Below, in pieces: positions 21,189 through 32,302 of a stretch of DNA of 64,000 nucleotides (positions are counted from its first letter, which is position 1; each line of letters begins with the position of its first letter). A program made the position numbers and the translations under genes. The stretch is from contig CM048750.1 of NCBI GenBank assembly GCA_026315105.1, forward strand, positions 264,979,151 to 265,043,150. The letters run 5' to 3'. A model generated the notes under the pieces. That model was not told the DNA's origin. It ran no database searches and was given only the letters and a program-made list of their open reading frames with translations. The DNA comes from Locusta migratoria (taxonomy: Eukaryota > Arthropoda > Insecta > Orthoptera > Acrididae).

Positions 21189-23101
21189 AGAGAACCTCCC
21201 CATCGCACCTTCCTCAGATTTAGGTATAAGTTGGTGGAGTGGATGGGCCTTGAAAAACTGAACACAGATCAATCGAGAAAACAGGAAGAAGTTGTATGGA
21301 ACTATGAAAAAAAAAGCAAAATATAAAAACTGAGCAGTCCATGCGAAAGATAAGCAACCTACAGCAAACTGGGAGAACAGGAGTGCTGTGGTGCCATGGC
21401 TAGCGTGAGGAGCTATGAAGCGAGAGGTCCTTGGTTGGAGCCTTCCCAAAGGCGAAAATTATATTTTTTTCATTTCCAGAAAATTAATATCTTTCCGTCC
21501 GTCCGTCTGATGCGAGGTAATTGCGCCGTAGTATGGGACGCTACGCCTAAACAAACATCTAAACGCACGACGTCAGTCGACTACAGTGCAAGACGGAGAG
21601 TAAAATTCGAAAATGTTAAAACATATGTTTCGACAGAGCACAGGGAAAACTTTGTGCCTATGAAACTGTTGCATTCAGTTGTTGCAGTTTATGTGACAAA
21701 CTCATGTTTTCATCACTTTTTTGGGAGTGTTTATGACATTGTAATTCTGTCAGAGACAGCAAAGGATCTCGAAAAGCAGTTGAATGGAATGGACAGTGTG
21801 TTGAAGAGAGCAAAACAAAGATAATGGAATGCAGTCTTAGAAAATCAGGCGATGCGGAAGGAATTAGAGTAGGTAACGAAACACTGGAGGTGGTAGATGA
21901 GTTTTATTACTTGGGTAGTAAAATAACATATGACGGTCGAAGTACAGAGGATATAAAATGCAGAATGGCAATGGGAAGAAAAGAATTTTTGAAAAAGAGA
22001 AATTTGCTAATATCGAATATTAATTGAAGTGCCAGGAAGTCTTTTCTGAAAGCATTTGTGTGGAGTGTTGCCTTGTGCGGGAGTGAAACATGGACGATAA
22101 ACAGTGCGAACAAGAAGAGAATAGAGGCTTTTGAAATGTGGTGCTACAGAAGAATGCTGAAGAGTGGGTGGGTAGATCGCATAACTAATGAAGAGGTGCT
22201 GAATAGAATTGGTGAGAAAAGAAATTTTTGGCATACCTTAACTAAAAGAAGGGATCACTTGGTAGGACACATTCTTAGACATCAAGGAATCGTAAATTTA
22301 ACATTGGAGGAAAGTGTGTGGGGTAAAAATCGCAGAGGGAGACCAAGAGTCGCATATAGTAAGCAGATTCAAATGGATGAGGGTTGCCGTACTTATGAGG
22401 AAATGAAAAGGCTTGCTCAGGATAGAGTGGGTTGGAGAGCTGAATCAAACCAGTCTCTGGACTGAAGACCATAACAACAATATATCACATCCACAAGAAA
22501 ACCTAAATCGGACAAGGTAGAATCTTTTTACCCATTCACCAAGTGTACAAGTTAGGTGAGTCGACAAGAGATTCCTGTCATATGACGCACATACCGTCAC
22601 CAGTGTCGTGTAGTATACATCAGATGTGTTTTCCTGCGGAGGAATCGGTTGATCTATCATCTTGCGAGCAAATGTTTTATGTTCCCATTGGAGAGGCACT
22701 TCCTTTCGTCCACTAATCGCAAGGTTTTGCGATGCGGTCGCAAAACACATACACTGAAGTGATTACAGCGAACAGAGACACCAGTAAACGGACAGACAGA
22801 TCATAATTTTGTAAAAATAAAAAGAAATTAAAATTTCGTTCAAGTAGGCTTGAACCAAGTACCTCGAACTCCACAGCTACTCACACTAGCCACATGACCA
22901 CGGTACCGATATGTTCACAACGTGCTCACCGTTGCTTATCGTTCGCATGGACCGTTCAGTTTTTATATTTTGCTTATTGTTTCATAGTTCCACACAACTT
23001 CTTCCAGTTTTCTCGACTGATATGTGTTCAGTTATTCACAGCCTGTGCACTGCACCAACTTATAACTAAATCTGAGGGGGGTGCGATGGGAAGGTTCCCT
23101 T
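21189..23101. mobile_element. long inverted-repeat element with tRNA-like segments in both arms
   Basis: The left arm (about 21189-21460) and right arm (about 22840-23101) are inverted copies starting at a GGGAAC..CCCATCGCACC-type end. Each arm has a tRNA-like stretch on its inner side (B-box-like GGTTGGAGCC at about 21430, GGTTCAAGCC on the minus strand at about 22850). The interior holds an RTE fragment and unassigned sequence. A single diverged arm of the same family lies at 25555-25820. The family is not one I can name. Confidence 0.65.
21741..22488 (+). mobile_element. RTE-type LINE copy 3 (strongly 5'-truncated)
   Basis: Starts just past the FADD box (DIVILSETAKDLEKQLNGMD) and runs to the stop before AGACCATAACAACAA. 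Frames 21824-22027 and 22058-22465 carry YLGSKITYDGRS, VALCGSETWTI, ITNEEVLNRIGEKRNFWHTL and LVGHILRHQG. One frameshift at about 21810 and one stop at about 22026 interrupt it. Confidence 0.8.
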
Positions 23102-23104
23102 GTA

Positions 23105-23437
23105 AGTAGAAACACCACATTTTATGGTGTGTATTTCAAGGGAATTGCAGAGTAGGTCATCTGAAGCTTCACTCTTTGGGCAGCTAAGTGCCATTAGCCA
23201 GGAATTTTGTTGAATATAGACAGACTGAGATCAAACAAGACAAAACATTTGGTGTTCTTGACACTAAATACAAGCTATATATACAAAAGAAAGTCGTGTT
23301 AGTTACACTATTTATAACTAAAGAACGTCTGAACCAATTCGGCTCAAAATTGCTGGCGAGGTAGCTTAGAAGCAGGAGACGGATATAGGAAGGTTTTTAG
23401 ATAACTATTTATTTAATATTTTATGTATGACACATCT
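23105..23437. other. unassigned DNA with a Helitron-5'-like segment
   Basis: About 23272-23400 (CTATATATACAAAAGAAAG.. onward) resembles the 5' end of another Helitron-type repeat, but no matching 3' end could be paired with it. Confidence 0.35.
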
Positions 23438-23438
23438 A

Positions 23439-24872
23439 TCTATATTAATAAAAAGAATTGCCGCATGTATAAAAGCGTATCACTAGAGAATGGCTTCACC
23501 AATTTGCCTGATCTTTTCTTTGTTCTGTTCGTAATTCTCAGGACAAGGTTTGTATGAAATAAATTTTTTGGAAAATCCACCGGATAATATTAGAATTTGA
23601 GAATAACTGAATGTACGCTTCCAGCTCGAATCATTTTCTAGATTCTCAAACAATCACCTTATTCATTCGCTACTCCCCTAGCGTCCAAATACGCTGTAAC
23701 GGAGCAAACAAATACACCAAGGAGGTTAGAAGAAAGGGAGGGCATTGCTTGACACCAGGGATTAACTGGTATGTAGGGTTTAATTTTAAATCAGCAACAC
23801 AGACCTAGCGGGCAATGTTGACAACAGCCGTTGACTCCGGGAAATTGCGTTACGTCGCTGTTAGCCAGTCGGGTGATAGTATACAATATCCAATGAGATT
23901 TGCCAATTTCTTAAAAGTTCTACGTTTTTGTTCATGGAAACACTATTGATTGTTCTCGTGGTTATAAGTGATTAGCATTTGTAAGACTGTTTCCATGAGG
24001 GGAGTCCAGTTCCCTCTTATACATGAAAAACATCATCTTCCTCAGTAAGTTTAATGTGTCTGAAACTAAATTATTATACGGATTCACAAAATAATATCGT
24101 TTAGTATAAAGAGAAAACAACTGTCGCCAACTAAAATTTCATTGGCTGTCTCAAGCTTTGCCACGATTGGTCGACTTCATTCCCACGATCCAACAGCTGT
24201 TGCCTGTGTCGCGGAATGTAAAAGTTTACCGATATGTAGCAATGTTATTAACTGTGTTTCAATTAGATTCCTAATAAGAGTTCATTATTCACTTGCAGGT
24301 AAAGTAACTAACAAGAAGGTCAACTGTATGAATTTTTACGCCTACCGTTTGATGATTCACCGAAACGAGGACAATCACATACTGAGATGCCGCAGATTGT
24401 TTCATCAGTTCGCCTTTGATATGTATGTTTGTGCAATAAAGCCATTAGGATTACGGATATTAAAGCTGCTAACCTCACAGATAGAGAAGCTCTAAAGTTC
24501 TCTCTAATAACCCGTTTCCAATTGTTTTGCCCATCCTTTTTCACTTCTATTCCCAATCCGGGTCCCGATTGCAATAATAATAAATAAGATCAGAGAGAGA
24601 GAGAGAGAGAGAGAGAGGAGTTGATAAAGAATGGGGGAATGAAATGGATTTAAAAAGGGGGATGATAGGAGGGGGGAGGATGTGGATATGGTGTGGGGTA
24701 AGAGGGAGTGATGTGAAGATACGGAGAGGAGGAGATGGACAAAGGAAGGTGGGAGGAGGCGATGGAGAAGTAGAGGAGGGAGGAAGGGATAGACATCGGG
24801 AGAAGAAGAGAAGAGATTAGGGTGTATATCCCATACACATTACCGACTGCGAAGCGTTGCTGGGTTTGCTAA
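23439..24872 (+). mobile_element. Helitron-like element (non-autonomous candidate)
   Basis: Starts TCTATATTAATAAAAAG after an A (23438) and ends CTAA (24869-24872) before a T. A GC-rich hairpin region (CGACTGCGAAGCG) lies just upstream of the end. A (GA)n microsatellite at 24592-24617 and a purine-rich stretch to about 24815 lie close to the 3' end, as in the element at 32710-34025. No Rep/helicase sequence is seen. Confidence 0.5.
24592..24815. repeat. (GA)n microsatellite and purine-rich tract
   Basis: A GA dinucleotide run at 24592-24617 is followed by about 200 bp that is nearly all A/G on the plus strand. Confidence 0.85.
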
Positions 24873-25554
24873 TATACACTGAATACTACACTTCATGACG
24901 GCCGAATTTACACAGGTTGTCGCAAAGAGCGCTGTAACTCTTGTGTTAGACACTCTATGAAATTGGTATGGACTAATCGTGTGTTGTTAATGGGAGACGT
25001 GTGGAGTGTGGGGCGAGGAGGCAGAAGACGTGTGCGTGCCACGTGGCGGCCACGTGTGGGCGAGGCTTGACTGGAGCGGCCTACTTCTCGGGCAGTGGGC
25101 GCCACCCACGCTGCTTCCTAACCACTCCGCATCAGAGCTGCCAACTGTTGCCAGCAGCCGACATATCAACGATTTTGCAAACGCGGGCCGTTTAGAGAGA
25201 ACACGCGCTATTCTGTCTCCCTTCGCAGCGCGCGTGCGTCCTGCGTGAGCGACAAAAGCGAGCGACAGCGCGCGACATTTACCTACGCGAGACTGTAGCT
25301 ACAGGCGGCGACTTTCGGCGATACAGCCGTGTATCCTACTTGCTACTTGCGCGAGACAACTTCTCGCTACAGGATGGTCGCTAGAACCGAGCAGCTGTTT
25401 GTAAAATTTGCCACTCATAAACCCAGGGTGACGAAACTTTCTCTATATAGAGTACAAGTACTCTTTTTCAGTTTCTTCTCCATGTACTCTACACTTTCCT
25501 TATTTTTTTTTTTTTTTTTTTTTTTTGTACCCCTGTTGTACTCTTTTTTTAACT
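24873..25554. other. GC/CpG-rich block ending in poly-T
   Basis: About 24990-25380 is GC-rich with many CG dinucleotides (for example GCGCGCGTGCG at about 25210). It is followed by a (T)n run at about 25503-25526. Overlapping frames on both strands show no family. It may be a retroelement or promoter-type island; no TATA box or coding exon could be linked to it. Confidence 0.35.
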
Positions 25555-25820
25555 TCTCACAAAGGAAACTCCCCACAGCAGCACCATCGGATTTAATGAA
25601 ACGATGATGCAATAGTTAGCCAAAAACACAGATCAAGCGCGAAACAGGCAAAAGTTGTAGGGAAGTACAAAAAAATAAGAAAAATATAAAAATGGACGGA
25701 TCAGTCGCAAGATATGTAACATTTGATAGCCGTGAAAGACAGTGTTTATCGTGGTCCTGTGGTATAGTATTCGATTGTGAAACGGGAGGTCCCATGTTCA
25801 AATCTCCCCTAGGATTTTAA
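25555..25820 (-). mobile_element. single arm of the inverted-repeat/tRNA-like family
   Basis: GGAAACTCCCCA.. and AACACAGATCAAGCG.. segments match the arms at 21189 and 22840, and a B-box-like GTTCAAATC follows at about 25796. No second arm is visible. The strand is a convention relative to the right arm at 22840-23101. Confidence 0.55.
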
Positions 25821-26201
25821 TTTTTAATTTTTGAGAGCTGTACCTCCGCTCAATGACGTCTGCATTCGGTTTTTGTAGCCTTGGCAATAGCCTGACTGTT
25901 CTTAATCTGCAGTCGACAACAACCTTAAGATTCGGTGCTATAATCAGGGAAGAGAATGTTAAATGCATGTATTTTCAAATGAATAAATGTTACATCTTTG
26001 GGCAATTAATTGATATGTACTCTTTTCCGGTTAGAAAAATATGGTCACCCTGCATAGACAGTAGAATAGTGATAACTCCAGAGTAAGGCAATAAAGTTTT
26101 ATTTACTTTAGGAAATTAGGCGTAAAAAAGTCATGTGCATTAAACTACCAAGCGAGGAAAATTCATGGACTATTTCATTCATAACTTCAAATACGAAAAT
26201 G
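25821..26201. other. unassigned DNA
   Basis: No feature recognised. Confidence 0.4.
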
Positions 26202-26213
26202 GACTATGAAGAT

Positions 26214-26413
26214 GCCGCGGTGGAGTAGCCGAGCGGTCGGAAGCGTCTCGCTGCGGAGCGCGCGGTTGCTCGCCGTAGAGGTTCGAGTCCTCCCTGGGGC
26301 ATGGGTGTGTGTGTTGTCCTTAGGTTAGTTTACCTACATTTAAGTAGTTTGTAAGCTACGGACTGATGACCACGTAGTTTGGTCCGATAGATTTACAAAC
26401 ATTTGAACATTTT
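26214..26413 (+). mobile_element. tRNA-derived SINE (GTAGCCGAGCGG family) with 12-bp TSD
   Basis: Full-length copy. A box TAGCCGAGCGG, B box GGTTCGAGTCC, ACATTTGAACAT end. GACTATGAAGAT at 26202-26213 is repeated at 26414-26425. Confidence 0.9.
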
Positions 26414-26425
26414 GACTATGAAGAT

Positions 26426-26690
26426 CAACAGCCCAATTCTTCGAAAATACAACGACGAGTATAGATACTTTTGACTATGTGTTGAATGAGTTTTCTTTTA
26501 TGACTACAGACCAACAACAACTGAGTAAGTACGAAAGGAGTCGTATTGGAAGATGACATTAAATCATTAAATACTGATATGTTATGCCTATTTCTTGGAC
26601 ATAAAGTTGTAATTTTTTGCAGTCGCTGGTTCAGTTCCCGTACCATCTTATATTTTTATTCCTGTAACTACAGCCCTTTCACTTGTTATT
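26426..26690. other. unassigned DNA
   Basis: No feature recognised between the SINE and the solo LTR. Confidence 0.4.
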
Positions 26691-26695
26691 TGTCC

Positions 26696-27189
26696 TGTTG
26701 TGGCGTAAAGTCAGCGCCACACGCCAGACGTAAGAGAACGATCGTGGAGAAGGCAGCGATCGACCGAAAGCCAATAGCAAGCAGGCACCGCGCATCCTGG
26801 AGGGAGCAACCGAAGATGCGCGCCCTCTACAAGCGGCTGTATCTAGGCCGACATACGTCTGTCCAGCCCGTCAGTTACTAGTCAGAACTCGGACAGTTAC
26901 TATCCAGAACTCTGGCAATTACTAGGCACCTACTACGACAGAACTAGGACAGTACTAATTTATAACGTGGCTACCAACTTAGCAGTAACTAGGTCACCGT
27001 GCAGCACGGATGACGACACGAGAAGCAAGAAGAGAGAAGAAACAGACACATATTCTTAAGTTGACTATCAGTCAATAAATATCTTGTAATATTATGTGAA
27101 TGTTTTAGATGTCAAAAGATCCTGCACCAGTATCTTTATTGACAACTAGACAGGGACGAGAAACAACAAAAGGCGACGAGGTCACAACA
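26696..27189 (+). mobile_element. candidate solo LTR
   Basis: The 494-bp segment starts TGTTGTG and ends CACAACA, perfect 7-bp inverted ends of the TG..CA type. It is flanked by TGTCC (26691-26695) and TGTCG (27190-27194), a 5-bp duplication with one mismatch. A polyadenylation signal AATAAA lies near 27076. No gag-pol sequence is adjacent, so this would be the product of LTR-LTR recombination. The superfamily is not determined. Confidence 0.6.
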
Positions 27190-27194
27190 TGTCG

Positions 27195-27728
27195 TAAGTT
27201 TTATATATTTATATTTTATTTACAAGTCACTACATTTTTTAAAGTTTTTGCCATTATAGTTTATCTTTAATCGCAAACACACATATCCAACTTATATATT
27301 TTATCAAGATATTTTACTCAAAAACGTGAGTTTACTCGCATCTCGTTCGACATCCTGGTGTTATCTCTTTCTCTCTCTCTGGAGTAAGTTTGTTGTGACT
27401 GCAAATGCATGAAGCACACAAATGCGAGTAATTTCCCAAAATATGTTCATCATGTTGTAAATCGAACTAACATTCAGAAAAAATACAGAAGAGAGACATA
27501 TTATTAGAAACAAATTAAAAATTTAACTTCAGTCGTCTATTAACTAAAAAAAAATTAATAAAAATAAATAGTGAAATAAAATAAATAAATAAAAATACGA
27601 GCTAGTTCTCTTAGGACACTTTTACATCCAAATCGAAATTTTTCATTGTATGTACATTTACAACTTTGAAATGGCTTGTTAACAGCAACCTAATCCAATT
27701 ATTTTTAACAATTTTATGTAACAGCCAA
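27195..27728. other. unassigned AT-rich DNA
   Basis: Very AT-rich with A-rich stretches at 27540-27600. No element end recognised. Confidence 0.4.
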
Positions 27729-28063
27729 CCACTTGCGTAGTTTTAAAGTACTTGACCTAGGTTTCGTTGTCGCTAGGGATAACTTCGTCAGAAGAATAAA
27801 AAACAGTTACATGAAACACATGACGCCAAAAATATTACGAGCAGAACTGCGAGGTGCAAACTGTCTATATAGACAGTTCCTTCATGCCCTTCACACCACA
27901 CTGATTTTATTGCATGGCAAGAATTCATTGTAATAGACCTGAGTAATTTTGCTCGTAATATCTTTGACGTCATGTGTTTCATGAAACTGTGTTTTATTCT
28001 TCTGATGAAGTTGTCCCTAGCGAAAATGAAACCTAGGTCAAGTACCTTAAAACTACGCAACGG
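27729..28063. repeat. palindrome of Penelope-like ends
   Basis: Arms 27736-27843 and about 27950-28056 are inverted copies, shown by near-identical translations starting RSFKVLDLGF on opposite strands. They surround a ~105-bp unique loop. Each arm contains a CTGACGA or CTGATGA heptamer, a short stem and GAAA in Penelope-tail order (minus strand 27755-27791, plus strand 28002-28037). Confidence 0.8.
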
Positions 28064-28327
28064 GTTATGTGTTATATAAATTTGTTAAAAAAAGTATGTA
28101 CACTTTCTATTCTGTTATTTCAGAAACAGTTGCAGTTTAAATAACTTCAGGGTTTATTAGCTCGCAGAATTCTTGCGACATCCTTTATAGCCTCTACAAG
28201 CAGACGATTTTCAACGACCCTCGACACTTTTGCAGTGCGTGCGACAGCGACAAGATTCCAGCAGCTTTGAATGTCAAACGTCGGCCACTTCCGCGTCTGA
28301 CTTGCAGAGCAGCAGATGTCGCTCAGG
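28064..28327. other. unassigned DNA
   Basis: A 62-codon minus-strand frame (28147-28335) is open but matches no family I know and has no recognisable splice context. Confidence 0.35.
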
Positions 28328-28338
28328 TAGGACACACC

Positions 28339-28531
28339 AAAAAATGTTTGTAGAGCTTATGGGACTTGACTACGGGGTCATCAGTCCCTAAACTTACAAA
28401 CTACTTATGAACTACTTAATCCTAAGGACGGCACAAATATCCATGCCCGAGGGGGGATTCGAACCCCCGACCGTAGTGGCCGTGCTGACCGTGACTGGCG
28501 CGCCTCAGTTAGCTCGGCCACCGCGGCCGGC
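28339..28531 (-). mobile_element. tRNA-derived SINE (CGGGGGTTC family) with 11-bp TSD
   Basis: Complete minus-strand copy. TAGGACACACC at 28328-28338 is repeated at 28532-28542. Confidence 0.9.
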
Positions 28532-29121
28532 TAGGACACACCCGTAATCATACATACGGTTAGTAATATGGCAGAACCGACTGTTTTTAATAACTGATTG
28601 ATCAGTCGATTGTTTTGACGTTCATTTGATTTTTCCAATCAAATGAAACAAGCGAATGAAGCTAGTTTTTGCGGCCATATGAATGATTTCACCCACAAGG
28701 TTCGGTCTCGGGTGTTTTTGCTGTTTTAATATATATTAATGACTTGCCATATTACATTCACGAAGATGCTAAGCTACTACTTTTTGCTGGTGATACAAGT
28801 ATAGCTATGACACCTGACAAACAGTAATTAACTAATGAAATTGTAAATGATATCTTCCAGAAAGTTATTAAGTGGTTCTCTACAAATGGACTCTCATTGA
28901 ACTTTGAAAAAATCCAGTATATACAATTTCATACAGTAAATGGCATGAGACCGTTAACAAATTTAGACTGTAGCTGAGGTAGAATATTCAAAATTTTTAG
29001 GTTTCTGCATTGACGAGGGACTGAATTGGAAGAAACATATCGAAGATCTCCTGAAACGTTTGAGTTCAGCAACTTATGCTATCAGAGTCATTGCAAAATA
29101 TGGTGATATACATCTCAGTAC

Positions 29122-29172
29122 ATCTACATACATACTCCGCAACTCACCGTAAGGTGCGTGGCGGAGGGTACA
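29122..29172 (-). mobile_element. micro-insertion: last ~50 bp of another LINE
   Basis: The CATCTACATACATACTCCGC.. segment matches the 3' terminus of the minus-strand LINE at 44886. It splits the codons for DIHLSKLA of LINE J4. CATCTCAGTA before it and CATTGAGTA after it look like a diverged target duplication. Confidence 0.75.
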
Positions 29173-29666
29173 TTGAGTAAATTAGCTTACTACGCCTTTT
29201 TTCATTCTCTGCTTTCATATGGGATCATATTCTGGAGCAATTCAACATCGAGTAAAAAAGTATTCATTTCACAAAAGCATGCAATCAGAATAATCGCTGG
29301 AGCCAACCCAAGAGCATCCTACAGACATTTATTTAGGGATCTAGGGATCTTCACTGTAGCTTCACAATATATGTATATTCACTCATGAATTTTTTTATTA
29401 CCAATCCGACCCAATTCAAAAGTAATAGCAGTGTGCATAGCTACAACACTAGGAGAAAGGATGATATTCACTATTCAAGGTTAAATCTAACTTTGGCTCA
29501 GAAAGGGATGAATTATGCTGCCACAAAAGTCTTTGGTCACTTACCAAGTAGCATCAAAAGTCGGACAGATAGCCAACTAGTATTTAAAAAGAAATTAAAA
29601 GAATTTCTGAATGGCAACTCCTCCTACAAAATTTTTGATGAATTTTTAGATAAGACTTTAAAAACT

Positions 29667-29940
29667 TAAAAAATAAAAAAACAGCAAAAAATGTAAAAAA
29701 TCCTTAAAATATTGATTGTCAAGTGTAAACAACAATTACTAAACTGACACGTTTCACATCATTACGAAATGTCGTATATATGATCTATGGGACAAGTATT
29801 AATCTAAAAAATAAATAACAGCAAAAAATGTAAAAAAAATCATTAAAATATTGATTGTGAAGTGTAAACAACATTTACTAAACTGACACGTTTCACATCA
29901 TTACGAAATGTCGTATATATGATCTATGGAACAAGTATTA
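29667..29940 (+). repeat. tandem duplication of LINE 3' UTR, period about 138 bp
   Basis: Two copies, each ending in the ATGATCTATGG.ACAAGTATTAATCT segment. Only the second continues into the TCTAATCTAAT tail. Confidence 0.85.
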
Positions 29941-29960
29941 ATCTAATCTAATATACCCAC

Positions 29961-31090
29961 TCGTCGGGTTTGAGTGGTTTCACTTGATGGCGGACAATAG
30001 AATGAAACAAGTCTCTGTCGAATGCGGCCGTTTTATGAATACTTTCATTCATTCACCGAGTTTGTGTGATTTTATTTACATATTTCCTCGGCCATTTCTG
30101 GCATACAAGGACCATAAGGAATTTTCAATACTTGTTTAGAGACAGATCTCTATGTATAGAGGTTGTGAGTTTGTGTGCTTATGCGTTCGTATTGCATACC
30201 TATCTAAATTTTTGTTCCAATCTTAACGAAAATTTATACACACGTCCTTCAAACCTAGAGAACAGTCACTGTGGGTGAAAGGATCATGTACAACACTTAG
30301 TTCAGGAGATATGACGTCATAAATAATTAAAAGTGCTAAAAAGTGCCGTATCACGTGACAATGTAGCTCACCCCATCCTAAACCAATGAATTGATTTAAC
30401 TAAATTCACATATTCCTTGTCGTAATTTAACAATATTGTTGGAGTGGTACGACGCAGCAATTACACACAGTTCAAGAGATACGACGCATATGTGGCGTGG
30501 CGGGTAGTACTTTCACTATGGACGTCGACTAAACATACAGTTTTATTTCGATCTTGATGAAAATTTTCACACTTAACCTTCAAAACAAGACTGACAATGT
30601 AACATTTCGTGAGGTGCATGGTGAAGCATACTTTACAGACAGACTTCGACGAAATCCACAGTTCTGCTCCAAACTTGCTGAAATTTTGCCCTATTGACCT
30701 GCAAAACAAGATGAAGGCCATATTCTATATAAAATTTCTTGTAGTGAATAGCGGAGGACTTTGACAAAATCCGTAGTTTTGCTCCGAACTTGAAGTTATC
30801 GAAATGAGAAAGGAAGGTCACCGTATACATAAAATTTCGTACATCGCATGGAGGATGTATTTTACTTATGGACGTCGACAGACTCCTCAGGTTTGCTCCG
30901 AGCTTGACGAAAATTTGCACATTTGTCCATCTAAACAAGATGAAGTTGTGCGACCTTCCTATCGGTTCTCACCAATAAGACTTGGGCAATACATAACTCA
31001 GGGTAGTAAAAGTTTATGGCTCGTTGTCTCTGTGCGTAGGGGTGAGTTATGTATGTCAGCTTCTATGCCCTAAACAGTTTACACAAGATC
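29961..31090. repeat. region of about 118-bp repeat units, probably Helitron-derived
   Basis: A GCTCCGAACTTGATGAAAAT-like core recurs at about 30543, 30663, 30780 and 30894, spacing 114-120 bp. Inverted versions occur in the Helitron candidate at 32710-34025, and direct ones occur at about 59330 and 59422. The flanking 29961-30500 and 30960-31090 are unrecognised. The small frames here are by-products of the repeats. Confidence 0.6.
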
Positions 31091-32159
31091 AATAGTTAAT
31101 CTGTATTTTAGCCAGTCTATCAATCTGCATATGATGAAATGAAAATATATTTAACAAACATAAATTAAACCTCTGAATGACCAACAAAATGGATTCTAAG
31201 ATAAAGAAGTGATTCACTCACGAAGTAATTGTTTATAAATGGAGTTTATTACTCTTATTAGACATGAAATGCGGAGATGGTCCTATTTCATACATCGGTA
31301 AATAACTGAATATTTCCGCAATTATTGTTCGTGAGAGGCACAATACGTATCACACGCACTCGAGAGTAAAAGTTCCAAGTTATCACTCGTAAGTTAGAGT
31401 AGTCCATCGACACTGCAGTGCGAAATTAATCCGCGATTAAAGTATTTGTTATAGAAGACAGTTTGTAATCAAACGAGTACACGAGTTCCACAGCCCTACT
31501 ACTGTGCAAAGTTTATCACTTTTCAAGCAGAGACTAAGTTCTGCAGTCAAAGTCCACACATACCTATCTCTTCACATCACAATTTCGTAACGCGGCTTCA
31601 GACCGCCCAGCGTCACAACCTTTCACCACCACGTCCAAGTTACGAGTCTCTTCCCAAGCGTTCGAAAACCTGCTCTACCTGCTCCCAAAATTGTATCCTT
31701 CCGCGCATCCCAACGCCTCATCTCTAAAATACAATTTCCCTTACAAAATATTATACATATGAATATTTAACAATACTAAAAAACGGTTGAGACTGAAGCT
31801 CTTTGATCAGATAGCCATTCAGCGTGGCGTCTCACTGTTCAAATATACTGCCGCATTCCAAATATAGTTACATAGTTAATATTTAATTTATCATGTCTTT
31901 TTATAGAAGTATATTCAGTTATTGTCCACAAATACTTATAATTGTTTATATATAAATTATATGCTGTATATATATACACTTTTTAAATCGGCCAGGAAAT
32001 ATTTAAGTGGCAGTCTACAAGATAAACCTACGTTACTAAGAATAATATTAAATATAATAAAATACATGTATAAATGTAATGCGCTTTGCTGGGTTCATGT
32101 TTTGTGTTTCTGTGATGGAATCTATTTTCTAACTCAAGAATATTACTACCTCAATGAAA
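31091..32159. other. unassigned AT-rich DNA
   Basis: No recognisable element. About 31500-31700 is locally C-rich, with no frame or terminal repeat that could be assigned. Confidence 0.4.
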
Positions 32160-32300
32160 AGCTCCAGTCGGAAGTTCGAGTCATCCGTCGGGCATGGGTG
32201 TGTATATTATCCTTAGAGTAGGTTAGTTTAACCAGTTTGTAAGTGTTGCGACTGATGACGACAGCAGATTGGTCCAGTAGGTTTATAATACTTGAACATT
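32160..32300 (+). mobile_element. 5'-truncated tRNA-derived SINE
   Basis: B box AGTTCGAGTCATCC is followed by CGGGCATGGG, a TAGTTTAA.. body and the GAACATT end. The A box half is missing. Confidence 0.75.
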
Positions 32301-32302
32301 CG

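Larger units (their letters stand above)
28697..29954 (+). mobile_element. jockey/CR1-type LINE, copy J4, with TSD
   Basis: Starts at RT motif B (PQGSV) and ends in TAATCTAATCTAA. ACCCAC at 28691-28696 and 29955-29960 is a 6-bp candidate target duplication. Motif C reads FAGDTS, so the first catalytic Asp of FADD is lost. The frames 29158-29388 and 29385-29669 hold the C-terminal region. A ~50-bp fragment of a different LINE interrupts it near 29122-29172. The 3' UTR is duplicated (29667-29805 and 29806-29940). Confidence 0.85.

Noticed and set aside
28147..28335. 62-codon minus-strand frame as a possible host exon
   Set aside because: Short, no known domain, no convincing splice sites, and the region is surrounded by mobile elements.
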